A stretch of 64,000 nt of DNA from JBLMYQ01 sp050260055. GTDB lineage: Bacteria; Bacillota; Clostridia; Acetivibrionales; UBA4821. A program made the position numbers and the translations under genes. The notes below the pieces were generated by a model that saw only the letters and a program-made list of their open reading frames with translations, was not told the DNA's origin and ran no database searches. The DNA is taken from the NCBI GenBank assembly GCA_050260055.1, contig JBLNBO010000047.1:94023-158022 (forward strand). The letters run 5' to 3'. Shown here one piece after another: positions 43,940 through 52,707 of the stretch (within the stretch, counting starts at the first letter, position 1; every line of letters begins with the position of its first letter).

Positions 43940-44519
43940 TTATAAGTGTCTATGTAGATTTATTCTCAAAAGGAAAACCTAAGGTTTTCCTTTTGCAATC
44001 CTTTCCTCTAGCCCCCAAATTCTTATCAAAGAGCTTCTAAGATTCTGCTTCTTTCATTTTCACCGTCGTATCAGGACTCCCATCCATGGTCGCTGATACT
44101 AGATTTTGCATCCTGCAAAATCTACGGTTTCATTCACTCCGCTAATCAAGAATCTCTAATACTAAGAATTTAATCGGGGCTAGAACCTAAAAACCCCCTG
44201 CTTGCTTGTGTAACTGTTATGAATAATATTCGTGATGCACTCAATGCAAAAAACAGATGACGCTGGAAAATGAACAGGATGTTCATTTTAGGCGCAATTG
44301 AGTCATGGATGCAAATCTTGCGCCGACCGCCAAAGGATGTTTTTAAATTGCTAAGTGCATAGAATATTTTTCAATGAACCCAAAATAGCCGCCATGGCGA
44401 ATGGCGACTTTTCCGCCGATTTTCGTCGGTGAAAAGCGGCAAATAAAAAGCTGCATAGACACTTCAAAGAAATACTAAATAAAAAGACGAAAAATAAATA
44501 AATTTTTCAATATAACCAA
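43940..44519. other. Structured non-coding region before recA
   Basis: About 580 bases without a supported gene, less AT-rich than its surroundings. Left part: an imperfect inverted repeat with CTAGCCCC ends (44008-44183) that encloses the hairpin AGATTTTGCA/TGCAAAATCT. Right part (44250-44455): AAAATGAAC/GTTCATTTT, GCGCAA/TTGCGC and CTTTTC-CGCCGA/TCGGTG-AAAAG hairpins. It could be a MITE-like repeat plus a structured RNA or a decayed gene; no known RNA family was recognised. Confidence 0.45.
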
Positions 44520-44568
44520 TTGACCTTTCAAATCAATTAATATATAATAAACAAGGAACAAATGTTCG
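44520..44568 (+). promoter_or_regulatory. recA promoter with LexA (SOS) box
   Basis: TTGACC (44520-44525), 17 bases, TATAAT (44543-44548), then GGAACAAATGTTCG (44555-44568), a close match to the Gram-positive LexA box CGAAC-N4-GTTCG. The box covers the start of transcription, so recA should be SOS-induced. A second TATAAT at 44571 may serve another start. Confidence 0.78.
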
Positions 44569-44623
44569 CATATAATTTACCTTAAATAAAACAAAAGAAT
44601 ATTATAAGAGGAAGGTGTTTTTT

Positions 44624-45667
44624 GTGGAATCAGGAGTAATGTCAGATAGAAAGAAAGCCATTGAAATGGCTATGAGCCAGATTGAGAAACAATTTGGGAA
44701 GGGATCTATAATGAAACTAGGGGAAACTACCCATCTTAATGTTGAGGTTGTTCCTACAGGGGCATTGAGTCTTGATATAGCGCTTGGAGTCGGAGGAATG
44801 CCAAGGGGAAGAATTGTAGAGATATTTGGCCCAGAATCTTCAGGTAAAACTACTGTTGCCCTTCATGTTGTTGCCGAAGCGCAAAAAAATGGCGGAGAGG
44901 CTGCTTTTATAGATGCAGAGCATGCGCTTGATCCGGTTTATGCTAAAAAGCTCGGAGTGGATGTTGAAAATCTAATCGTATCTCAGCCAGATACAGGCGA
45001 ACAGGCTCTTGAAATAGCCGAAGCTCTTGTAAGAAGCGGTGCGATAGATGTTATTGTAATAGATTCAGTTGCAGCACTTGTACCAAAGGCAGAAATCGAT
45101 GGTGAAATGGGCGATGCTCATGTTGGTCTTCAGGCAAGGCTTATGTCTCAAGCTCTAAGAAAGCTTGCCGGCGTAATAAATAAGTCCAAGACAACTGTAA
45201 TATTTATTAACCAGCTTAGAGAAAAGGTTGGAATAATGTTTGGAAATCCAGAGACAACACCTGGAGGAAGAGCTTTGAAGTTTTATGCATCTGTAAGGCT
45301 TGACGTTCGTAAAATTGAAACATTAAAAGCAGGCAATGATATTATAGGAAGCAGAACCAGAGCTAAAGTAGTTAAGAATAAAGTTGCGCCACCGTTTAAG
45401 GAAGCAGAATTTGATATAATTTATGGATTGGGTATTTCTAAAGAAGGAAACATTTTAGATATTGCTGCCAATCTTGATATTGTGAACAAAAGCGGTGCTT
45501 GGTTCTCATATAACAACCAAAGAATTGGACAGGGAAGGGAAAATGCAAAGCAATTCTTAAAGGAAAACCCTGAAATGATGGATGAAATCGAAAAGAAAAT
45601 AAGGGAAAACTTTAACGAAGCATTTGTAAAAAGTATGAGCGATATGAATTCTGAAGATATGAATTAA
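44624..45667 (+). CDS. recA: Recombinase RecA
   Basis: A 347-residue strand-exchange and SOS co-protease. GTG 44624 is chosen (GAGGAAGG 9 bases upstream); the GTG at 44615 lies inside that site. P-loop GPESSGKTT, the PGGRALKFYASVRLDVR loop and a standard C-terminal domain with an acidic tail (DMNSEDMN). No intein. recX follows. Confidence 0.96.
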   Translation: MESGVMSDRKKAIEMAMSQIEKQFGKGSIMKLGETTHLNVEVVPTGALSLDIALGVGGMPRGRIVEIFGPESSGKTTVALHVVAEAQKNGGEAAFIDAEHALDPVYAKKLGVDVENLIVSQPDTGEQALEIAEALVRSGAIDVIVIDSVAALVPKAEIDGEMGDAHVGLQARLMSQALRKLAGVINKSKTTVIFINQLREKVGIMFGNPETTPGGRALKFYASVRLDVRKIETLKAGNDIIGSRTRAKVVKNKVAPPFKEAEFDIIYGLGISKEGNILDIAANLDIVNKSGAWFSYNNQRIGQGRENAKQFLKENPEMMDEIEKKIRENFNEAFVKSMSDMNSEDMN

Positions 45668-45690
45668 ATTTATATTGGCAGGTAGACAGA

Positions 45691-46287
45691 GTGGTTATAA
45701 CAGATATCAAGAAAAATAAGGGTAAAAGTTATTCGGTTTATATTGATAATGGAGACACTTTTGGGGTTTCCGAATATATTCTGATGAAGCAGGATATTCA
45801 TATTGGAATGGAACTAAGCGAAAAAGAACTTGATTTTATAAAAAATCAAGTTCTTATATCTATGTCCAAAAGCGATGCTATAAACTTTGTATCGTATAAA
45901 ATGAGAACTGCATATGAAGTAGAAATAAAGCTAAAAGAAAAATATCCATTGGAGATAATACAAGAAGTAATTGATTATCTTAACCAAAACGATTATTTGA
46001 ATGATGAAATGTATGCAGAAAGATTCATTAATGAAAAAAAGAAACTTGGAAAACTGTCTAAAAAGGAATTAGTATACAAGCTAATGGAGAAAGGAATCAA
46101 ACGAGAGTTGATTGAAATAATGATAGAAAAAAATGAATATGATGAAATAGGATATGCAAAGAAAGTTATCGCTAAAAGAGGAAAAACAAAAGACAAGAAA
46201 GAAGAAGCAAAGGCAATAAATTATTTATATAGAAAGGGTTTTTCAAAAGATACTATTGATGAAATAATAAAAGAAAAAAGAAATTAA
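45691..46287 (+). CDS. recX: RecX, regulator of RecA
   Basis: A 198-residue helical protein with RecX repeats (SKSDAINFVSYKMRTAYEVEIKLKE-type helices; EEAKAINYLYRKGFSKDTI at the end). It caps RecA filaments. GTG 45691 has only a weak site (GGCAGGT), consistent with translation coupled to recA 23 bases upstream. Confidence 0.88.
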   Translation: MVITDIKKNKGKSYSVYIDNGDTFGVSEYILMKQDIHIGMELSEKELDFIKNQVLISMSKSDAINFVSYKMRTAYEVEIKLKEKYPLEIIQEVIDYLNQNDYLNDEMYAERFINEKKKLGKLSKKELVYKLMEKGIKRELIEIMIEKNEYDEIGYAKKVIAKRGKTKDKKEEAKAINYLYRKGFSKDTIDEIIKEKRN

Positions 46288-46389
46288 GCTTCATCTAAGA
46301 ACGTCCCAAATCTTTGGATAACATCTTCTAAGATTCAGATAAAATCTGAATCAAGAATATTGTTTAGGAGAAAAGCGAACTTGGATAGG
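46288..46389. repeat. Palindromic segment after recX
   Basis: CTTCTAAGATTC, AGAT/ATCT and GAATCAAGAATA in 46326-46360 resemble parts of the inverted repeat at 44008-44183. It is perhaps a shorter, decayed member of the same family. No gene is seen here or in the following 46441-46615 stretch, which should hold the promoter of the next gene. Confidence 0.4.
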
Positions 46390-46440
46390 TTTATCAGCAA
46401 AATTATGATTTTGGATTTTGTTGATAAATGCTTTTTTATT
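46390..46440 (+). terminator. Terminator of recA-recX
   Basis: TTTATCAGCAAAAT / ATTTTGTTGATAAA stem (one mismatch) followed by TGCTTTTTTATTT. Confidence 0.65.
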
Positions 46441-46615
46441 TAAACAAATAAATGGTAAAACCAGATGTGTTTTGGTATAATAACGACGTGTTAAATCAGT
46501 TGGCAGTATAAAGTTGACATTTGATAGGAAAGGTCAAACATACGTATGTCATTCGAGCGTAGCTCAGCAACCTGATAAACTATATTGCATATAGCTTAAA
46601 CTGAAAGGAATTGCA

Positions 46616-47146
46616 ATGATTAAATCAGAAAAAGTGGTAATCCGCCCTGCAGAAAGGAATGACCTTGAACTTATACAAAAATGGTATAATGATGATGAAG
46701 TTATGTATTGGGCTTCTGGAGCGAGGCCTGATATGATGGTATCTATGGATTTTTTAGAAGAGGTTTGGCTTGAAAAATCATTTACAGATTATTCAGTAAG
46801 AATGATGATTGAGACTATTGAAGGAAATTCAATAGGTATTATAGGTTTCCGAGATTTGAATCAGCAGGAACGAAGATGCAGGATGCTTATATTTATTGGC
46901 GAAAAGGATTATTGGGGCAAGGGATATGGGACTGATGCAATTAAAGGATTTTTAAAATTCCTGTTCAAAAGATGGAATCTTAATAGAGTTGAAGCTGATA
47001 CATGGGAAGGAAACCATCGAGCAGTTGAAGCATATAAGAAATGCGGGTTTAAAGAAGAAGGAAGACTTAGAAAAGCCAGATATGTTGATGGAGAATATAA
47101 GGATGAGATTATTCTGGGAATATTAAAAGATGAATTTGGAAATTAA
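46616..47146 (+). CDS. GNAT N-acetyltransferase (RimJ/RimL-like)
   Basis: A 176-residue acetyltransferase. The acetyl-CoA loop reads KDYWGKGYGTDAI (R/Q-x2-G-x-G/A type, about 105-117), with the conserved end NHRAVEAYKKCGFKEEGRL. Substrate cannot be told; the family acts on ribosomal protein N termini, spermidine or antibiotics. The gene is alone. Confidence 0.85.
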   Translation: MIKSEKVVIRPAERNDLELIQKWYNDDEVMYWASGARPDMMVSMDFLEEVWLEKSFTDYSVRMMIETIEGNSIGIIGFRDLNQQERRCRMLIFIGEKDYWGKGYGTDAIKGFLKFLFKRWNLNRVEADTWEGNHRAVEAYKKCGFKEEGRLRKARYVDGEYKDEIILGILKDEFGN

Positions 47147-47196
47147 TTAGATTATATATGTTGTGATTTATTCAAAAGAAAAAACGAATTTTACCA

Positions 47197-47242
47197 TAAA
47201 ATCTTAGATAGCAACGATAATCTATAGTAGAATAAGATTTTA
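47197..47242. repeat. Inverted repeat upstream of ahcY
   Basis: TAAAATCTTA and TAAGATTTTA flank a 26-base loop. A terminator of the GNAT gene or a leader structure of ahcY is possible. It shows no SAM or SAH riboswitch hallmarks that I recognise. Confidence 0.35.
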
Positions 47243-47321
47243 CTAAAAGATTATTTTTTTCTTAACTATGAATGTTTTAATATAATAAAAAATAAATACT
47301 TTGAAAGGAAGAATTAATTTT

Positions 47322-48572
47322 ATGAAGCCTAGTGTAATAAGAGATAGTTCAATTGCAGAATCAGGAAAAAGAAAGATTGAATGGGTAAGAAAAAATATGC
47401 CTCTTTTAAGAACCCTTGAGGAGGATTTTTCTAAGAATAAATATTTTAGCGGCAAAAAGATTTCCATGTCAATTCATCTTGAAGCGAAAACAGCTTATTT
47501 AGCAAAAGTAATTGCAGCTGGCGGAGCGCAGGTTTCAATTACTGGCAGTAATCCTCTATCTACGCAGGATGATGTTGCAGCAGCCTTGGCGGCTGAAGGA
47601 ATTAATGTATATGCATGGTATAACAGTTCCTCAGAAGAATATAATGAACATTTGAATCTTTGCCTGGATATTGGTCCAGATATAATTATTGATGATGGCG
47701 GGGATCTAGTGCATCTTCTTCACACGACTAGAAAAGAACTTTTACCCAATATTCTAGGAGGTTCTGAAGAAACTACTACAGGAGTATTAAGACTTCGGGC
47801 AATGGAGAGAGAAGGCGTTCTTAATTTTCCTATGATTTCGGTAAATGATGCGTTTTGTAAATATCTTTTTGATAATAGATATGGAACAGGGCAATCTGTC
47901 TGGGATGGAATTAATAGAACAACCAACCTTATTGTCAGCGGTAAGAATGTTGTTGTTGCAGGTTATGGGTGGTGTGGAAAAGGAACAGCTATGAGAGCAA
48001 AAGGATTGGGGGCAAATGTAATAATTTGTGAAGTCAATCCTATTAAGGCAATTGAAGCGGTAATGGACGGTTTTAGAGTTATGAAAATGGAGGAAGCCGC
48101 AAAAATTGGAGATATATTTGTTACGGTTACTGGGTGCGAAAAGATAATACACGGCGATCATTACAAGGTGATGAAAGATGGGGCGATAATGGCAAATGCA
48201 GGCCATTTTGATGTTGAGATTTGGAAACCGGATTTGGACAAAATGGCAGTAGAAAAGAAAGAACAAAGAAAAAATATTATGGGATATAAAATGTCTGATG
48301 GAAGATGGCTGAACCTGTTAGGAGAAGGAAGGTTGGTCAACCTTGCTGCTGGAGATGGGCATCCTGCAGAAATTATGGACATGAGTTTTGCACTTCAAAT
48401 CCTTTCGGCAAAATATGTTCTTGAGAATTACTCCAAATTAGAAAAAAAGGTTTATAATGTTCCGGAAGAAATAGACCGCTACGTAGCAGATTTGAAACTT
48501 AGAGCATGGGGATTGGAGATTGATAAATTAACAGAAGAGCAAAAGAAATATCTTGAAGGATGGGGAGAATAA
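47322..48572 (+). CDS. ahcY: S-adenosylhomocysteine hydrolase
   Basis: A 416-residue NAD-dependent enzyme that splits S-adenosylhomocysteine into adenosine and homocysteine, relieving methyltransferases of product inhibition. SIHLEAKTAYLAKVI, DDGGDLVHLLH, GSEETTTGVLRL and the NAD site AGYGWCGKGTAMRAKGLGA are clear. ATG 47322 (AAAGGAAG site) is preferred over the TTG at 47301. Paired with an MtaD-type deaminase next door. Confidence 0.92.
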   Translation: MKPSVIRDSSIAESGKRKIEWVRKNMPLLRTLEEDFSKNKYFSGKKISMSIHLEAKTAYLAKVIAAGGAQVSITGSNPLSTQDDVAAALAAEGINVYAWYNSSSEEYNEHLNLCLDIGPDIIIDDGGDLVHLLHTTRKELLPNILGGSEETTTGVLRLRAMEREGVLNFPMISVNDAFCKYLFDNRYGTGQSVWDGINRTTNLIVSGKNVVVAGYGWCGKGTAMRAKGLGANVIICEVNPIKAIEAVMDGFRVMKMEEAAKIGDIFVTVTGCEKIIHGDHYKVMKDGAIMANAGHFDVEIWKPDLDKMAVEKKEQRKNIMGYKMSDGRWLNLLGEGRLVNLAAGDGHPAEIMDMSFALQILSAKYVLENYSKLEKKVYNVPEEIDRYVADLKLRAWGLEIDKLTEEQKKYLEGWGE

Positions 48573-48575
48573 CTC

Positions 48576-48632
48576 ACCCATCTACCTTCCCTCTCTCAAG
48601 ATAGAGGGAAGAAGGAGAGAGGCTAGGTGCCA
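48576..48632. repeat. Dispersed CTCACCC/GGGAGAG palindromic repeat
   Basis: CTTCCCTCTCT ... AGAGGGAAG hairpin plus CTCACCC and GAGAGAGG, directly after the ahcY stop. Same type as the motif at 43892-43928. Confidence 0.55.
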
Positions 48633-48675
48633 GTTTGTGGTTAACCAAATTAGAAAATGCCAGGGGGAAATTAGA

Positions 48676-49989
48676 GTGGATTTATTAATTAAAAATGCCA
48701 AGATTCTAACTATGAATAGCAATATGGATGTAATTGAAAAAGGGAATATAGCAATAAGAGATGACAAAATATACTACGTAAGTGACAATAATGTTATACC
48801 TCCTGATTTTTCAACCAGTAATGTTATAGATGCAAAAGGCATGCTTGTGATGCCTGGATTGGTTAATGCACATACCCATATAGCTATGACCTTGCTCCGA
48901 AACTATGCTGATGACTTACCGTTGGAACAATGGCTTTTTAATAAAATATTTCCTGTTGAAGATAAAATGATTCCAGAGGACATATATTGGGGAAGTATGC
49001 TTGGCATAGTTGAGATGATTAAATCAGGAACAACCTGTTTTGCTGATATGTATTCATCAATGGAGGAAGTTGCTAGAGCGGTTGCTGAAACAGGGATTAG
49101 AGCGAACCTATCCAGGGGGTTAATCTGTCCTGATAATGATTTTACTATTGAAAATGATATTCGAATAAAAGAAACGCGTGAGTTGTTTAATAATTGGCAT
49201 GGAAAAGAAAATGGAAGAATTAAGGTTTATGTTGCGCCTCATTCTGTTTATACCTGCTGTCCTTCTTATTTACAAGAAACAGTAAATCTGGCCAAGGAAT
49301 TAAATACAGGTATACATATACATTTGCTTGAAACAAAGGTTGAGGAACGTGATAGTATTAAGAATTTTGGATGCACTTCAATCGAACATTGCGATAAAAT
49401 GGGAATGTTTGATGTCCCAACCATTGCGGCACACTGCGTGCATCTTTCTGACCAAGATTTAAATGTAATTGCAAAAAGGAAAGTCAATATTGCACATAAT
49501 CCAGGAAGCAATCTTAAGCTTGCCAGCGGCATAGCTCGGTTGCCTGAAATGCTTCATAAAGGAATTAATGTTGCATTAGGAACTGACGGCACCGCAAGCA
49601 ATAATAATCTGGATATGTTTGAAGAAATTAGGCTTGCAGCATTAATAAGTAAAGGTTTTCATATGAATGCAGTATTAATTACTGCGGCTGAATCATTGAG
49701 GATGGCTGTAAATAACGGTGCAAAGGCCTTAGGCTTTGGAGATGAAGTAGGCGAAATAAAAGCCGGAATGAAGGCAGACTTATTAATAATTGATACTGAC
49801 AGGGCAAATTATATACCTGCAAACAACATGATTTCAGCACTTGCGTATTCTTCCAATAGCCAGGATGTTGATACCGTTATAGTAGATGGGAAAATACTTA
49901 TGAAACACAGAGAACTTAAAACAATAGATGAAGAAAAGGTTAAGCATATGGTCAGGAAGAAGGCAAACGATTTATTTAGCAGAGTATAG
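48676..49989 (+). CDS. mtaD: 5'-methylthioadenosine/S-adenosylhomocysteine deaminase-type amidohydrolase
   Basis: A 437-residue amidohydrolase. Metal ligands: NAHTHIAM (H-x-H), HIHLLETK, AAHCVHL and LGTDGTASNN. The MTA/SAH (or 5'-deoxyadenosine) deaminase group fits length and sequence. GTG 48676 has AGGGGGA 8 bases upstream; the upstream extension to 48553 only reads through the repeat. With AhcY it forms an SAH-recycling pair; the exact substrate is inferred. Confidence 0.87.
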   Translation: MDLLIKNAKILTMNSNMDVIEKGNIAIRDDKIYYVSDNNVIPPDFSTSNVIDAKGMLVMPGLVNAHTHIAMTLLRNYADDLPLEQWLFNKIFPVEDKMIPEDIYWGSMLGIVEMIKSGTTCFADMYSSMEEVARAVAETGIRANLSRGLICPDNDFTIENDIRIKETRELFNNWHGKENGRIKVYVAPHSVYTCCPSYLQETVNLAKELNTGIHIHLLETKVEERDSIKNFGCTSIEHCDKMGMFDVPTIAAHCVHLSDQDLNVIAKRKVNIAHNPGSNLKLASGIARLPEMLHKGINVALGTDGTASNNNLDMFEEIRLAALISKGFHMNAVLITAAESLRMAVNNGAKALGFGDEVGEIKAGMKADLLIIDTDRANYIPANNMISALAYSSNSQDVDTVIVDGKILMKHRELKTIDEEKVKHMVRKKANDLFSRV

Positions 49990-50151
49990 TTCTGGGGAGG
50001 AATTTTTCAGATTTGAAGAATATTATGGAAAGAATATAAACATCTGTTTTAGGTGTGAGCACTTGAAAAAGTTATGCCTTGCTGTTAAAATAATTTCTGA
50101 CAGTTTTATTCCGATGACCAAACTCCCCCTAAATTCAAGAGTCCTGTTTAT

Positions 50152-50227
50152 GCTGATATGGCTCAGTAGGTAGAGCAATTGATTCGTAATCAATAGGTCG
50201 GGGGTTCAAATCCCCCTATCAGCTCCA
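50152..50227 (+). tRNA. tRNA-Thr (anticodon CGU)
   Basis: Acceptor arms GCTGATA / TATCAGC pair fully. D arm GCTC-AGTAGGTA-GAGC, anticodon arm ATTGA-TTCGTAA-TCAAT with CGT at loop positions 34-36 (reads ACG, Thr), T arm GGGGG-TTCAAAT-CCCCC. A discriminator T and CCA are encoded. 76 nt, no intron. Confidence 0.94.
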
Positions 50228-50249
50228 AATAAATAATAAAAATATAAAC

Positions 50250-50270
50250 GGGAGGATTAAAAATCCTCCC
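50250..50270 (-). terminator. Terminator of the Cys-rich mini-gene
   Basis: GGGAGGAT / ATCCTCCC hairpin; the T-rich tail (GTTTATATTTTTATT) is on the minus strand. It may also end the tRNA transcript. Confidence 0.65.
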
Positions 50271-50310
50271 ATCTTATCGTTTGGTATATTTCTTTGTTTT
50301 ATGATAAGTA

Positions 50311-50493
50311 TTATTCGCCGCAGCAGCCATTGCCAAAGCATGAGCATACTAAGAATACTATTACTGCGAGGCATAAGCATTGATTGTTGAAGAAGCTTCC
50401 GAAGTCCATTCCTCCACCACAGCAGCAGCACAATAGGATAATGAGGATGATGATCCAAATCAATTCATTGTCAAAACAACCTTTAGATAACAT
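50311..50493 (-). CDS. Cysteine-rich hydrophobic mini-protein (60 aa)
   Basis: 60 residues starting MLSKGCFDNELIW, with a strong AAAAAAGGAGG site 7 bases upstream. One hydrophobic helix (LIWIIILIILL) runs into CCCCGGG, followed by QCLCLAVIVFLVCSCFGNGCCGE; 11 cysteines in all. Such small Cys-rich hydrophobic proteins occur in many spore formers, sometimes in the spore coat, but the family is not named here. Its own terminator follows. Confidence 0.72.
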   Translation of the reverse strand: MLSKGCFDNELIWIIILIILLCCCCGGGMDFGSFFNNQCLCLAVIVFLVCSCFGNGCCGE

Positions 50494-50686
50494 TGAATAA
50501 CCTCCTTTTTTACTTTGCTAACACATTCTATTCTTAACAATGTTGATATGTTACAAAGAAAAATTAATTTTGGTATTAATAAAATAAGAAAATTTTTAAT
50601 ATGTTTAAATGAAATAACCTGTTCATTTACAGGTAGTATTGTTATATAATTAGTTTGAAGAATTTGAAGGAAAGCGGTGATGTGTT

Positions 50687-51130
50687 ATGTGGATGAAGTG
50701 GCTGATACTGGCAGGGCTTCTGTTTGTAGGAGAGATAGTAACAACAGGATTTATATTGTTCTGGTTTGGAATTTCTGCAGTTGTAGCAGCAATATTATCT
50801 TTTGCAGGTTTGAATATATATGTTCAAGGCACGGTATTTATTCTACTTGCGTCAGTCTTAATAATTTTTACCAGGCCATTAACAAAAGGATTGCTGAAAC
50901 CAAAGGATAACCCGAGTAATGTTTTTGCTATTGTTGGTAAAAAGGGAATAGTGGTCAAAAAAATTGATAATATTGAAGGTAAAGGCCAGGTTAGAATTTC
51001 AAGTGAGGTATGGAGTGCTGAATCGGAAGATGGGACAGAGATGCCTATCGATACAGAGGTAGAAGTAGTTAAGGTACAAGGCGTTAAGGTAATTGTAAAA
51101 CCAATAATTAAAAAGGAGGTTCAGGAATAA
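50687..51130 (+). CDS. NfeD-like membrane protein
   Basis: A 147-residue protein with about three membrane helices (5-20, 25-45, 50-65) and a C-terminal OB-fold domain (GKKGIVVKKIDNIEGKGQVRIS ... VEVVKVQGVKVIV). This short NfeD type pairs with SPFH/stomatin genes, which is the case here; the stop overlaps the start of the next gene. Confidence 0.88.
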   Translation: MWMKWLILAGLLFVGEIVTTGFILFWFGISAVVAAILSFAGLNIYVQGTVFILLASVLIIFTRPLTKGLLKPKDNPSNVFAIVGKKGIVVKKIDNIEGKGQVRISSEVWSAESEDGTEMPIDTEVEVVKVQGVKVIVKPIIKKEVQE

Positions 51131-52077
51131 TGTGGCTTTGGGTTTTTATTGCAGTTGTAATATTTATTGTAGGTTTGAGCACAATCAAAATTGTAAGGCA
51201 GTCTGAAGTGTATATTATTGAGAGACTTGGAAAATTTCATGCGGTTGCAGCACCAGGTTTGAACATTATAATTCCTTTCTTTGATAATGTTAGGGCAGTG
51301 GTAAATATGCGTCAGCAGACAATGGATATTCCACCGCAAGGAGTTATAACAAAGGATAATGTTACTATAACCATTGATACCGTGGTCTTCTATCAGATTA
51401 CGGATGCTGCAAAAGCTGTATATGAAATTGATTCACTTCAAAGGGGTATTTCATATTTAGCTATGACAACAATCCGTGATATCATAGGTAAAATGGAACT
51501 TGATAATACATTTAGTTCCAGAGACAACATTAACTCACAACTTCGTCAGATTCTTGACGAGGCAACTGACAAATGGGGATGCCGTGTTGACAGAGTTGAA
51601 GTTAAAGATATAAAGCCTCCACCGGATATTAAGGATGCAATGGAAAAACAGATGAATGCAGAAAGAACAAAGAGAGCCTTAATTCTTCAAGCTGAAGGGG
51701 ATCGCCAGAGTGCAATCACAAGAGCTGAGGGAGCAAAGGAAGCAGCGATATTAGCTGCGGAAGCGGAGAAACAGGCTAACATCAAGAGAGCTGAAGGTAT
51801 AAGAGAAGCTAAAGTTCTTGAAGCAACAGGAGAAGCCGAAGCAATAATTAAAGTTGCTGACGCAAAAGCAAAAGAGGTAGAAATGGTTTACGGTGCTATC
51901 AAAAATGCTAATCCTGATGAAAAGCTTATTGAAATCAAAGCGCTTGAAACTCTTCAGAAGGTATCTGAGGGAGATGCTAATAAGATATTTATCCCATTTG
52001 AAACAACAAAAGCACTTGCAAGTATTGGCGCAATGAAAGATATTTTTGTTGATGAAAAGGGTAGCAAAAAACAATAA
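51130..52077 (+). CDS. SPFH/Band 7 (stomatin-like) membrane scaffold protein
   Basis: A 315-residue protein: N-terminal membrane segment (about 2-20), SPFH domain (IVRQSEVYIIERLGKFHAV ... TVDTVVFYQI-like strands), then an Ala/Glu-rich coiled coil (about 170-260). Forms large oligomers and membrane microdomains. Together with NfeD it makes a standard operon; the AAAAGGAGG site lies inside the nfeD end. Confidence 0.92.
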   Translation: MWLWVFIAVVIFIVGLSTIKIVRQSEVYIIERLGKFHAVAAPGLNIIIPFFDNVRAVVNMRQQTMDIPPQGVITKDNVTITIDTVVFYQITDAAKAVYEIDSLQRGISYLAMTTIRDIIGKMELDNTFSSRDNINSQLRQILDEATDKWGCRVDRVEVKDIKPPPDIKDAMEKQMNAERTKRALILQAEGDRQSAITRAEGAKEAAILAAEAEKQANIKRAEGIREAKVLEATGEAEAIIKVADAKAKEVEMVYGAIKNANPDEKLIEIKALETLQKVSEGDANKIFIPFETTKALASIGAMKDIFVDEKGSKKQ

Positions 52078-52090
52078 ATTTAAAAAAAAT

Positions 52091-52130
52091 AAAAATAGAA
52101 ACATTAATGTTTCTATTTTTATTTTTTTTT
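52091..52130 (+). terminator. Terminator of nfeD-SPFH operon
   Basis: A perfectly palindromic 30-base stretch (AAAAATAGAAACATT mirrored) followed by ATTTTTTTTTT. Confidence 0.8.
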
Positions 52131-52158
52131 TGAAACTTTTATTTTGTTATAGTATAAT
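52130..52158 (+). promoter_or_regulatory. Promoter of zapA
   Basis: TTGAAA (52130-52135), 17 bases, TATAAT (52153-52158), 33 bases before the zapA start. Confidence 0.65.
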
Positions 52159-52191
52159 GTTCATGAAATAATAGTTAAGGAGCTGTCTGCC

Positions 52192-52593
52192 TTGGAAAAT
52201 AAGAATAAAATTGAAGTCAGAATACTTGGTAAGGATTATGTTGTAAAAGGGTTAGAATCAGACGAATATATACAGAGAGTGTCATTGTACATAGACAAAA
52301 AGATGAATGAAGTGGCTAAAACGAATCATAGATTAAACACAGCTATGATTGCAGTCCTTACAGCTATAAATGTTGCTGATGATTACTTCAAGAATATCGA
52401 TAGTTTTAAAGAACTACAGGAAGAGCTTAAGTTTAAGAATGATGAACTTGATAAAACCAAGGCCGGAATGAAAGAGGCATTGGAGGAAATATCAACCTTG
52501 CGTGAAAAGCTTACGGAGCTCCAATTTGAGTTGGTAAAAACTAAGACAGAATTAAAGGATTTACTAACAAATTATACCGAGCGGGGTCATTAA
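52192..52593 (+). CDS. zapA: Cell division protein ZapA
   Basis: A 133-residue protein: ZapA head (KIEVRILGKDYVVKG, then YIQRVSLYIDKKMNEVA) and a C-terminal coiled coil. It cross-links FtsZ filaments. TTG 52192 is supported by AAGGAG 8 bases upstream. In Firmicutes zapA often precedes U32 peptidase genes, as here. Confidence 0.88.
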   Translation: MENKNKIEVRILGKDYVVKGLESDEYIQRVSLYIDKKMNEVAKTNHRLNTAMIAVLTAINVADDYFKNIDSFKELQEELKFKNDELDKTKAGMKEALEEISTLREKLTELQFELVKTKTELKDLLTNYTERGH

Positions 52594-52707
52594 TTTAGAC
52601 TTTTGTTATGTTCTTAATTCAATAGCAAGTTTAATACATAACTTCAATTTTGTTATTAACGCGACAATCATTTAATGAATCGAAAAAAGACTCGGGAGGC
52701 AAATATA

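Noticed and set aside
47147..47321. SAM/SAH riboswitch upstream of ahcY
   Set aside because: Only a simple AT-rich inverted repeat is seen; no conserved riboswitch core was recognised.
49928..50173. 81-codon plus-strand frame
   Set aside because: It overlaps the mtaD end and the tRNA-Thr gene and has no ribosome site.
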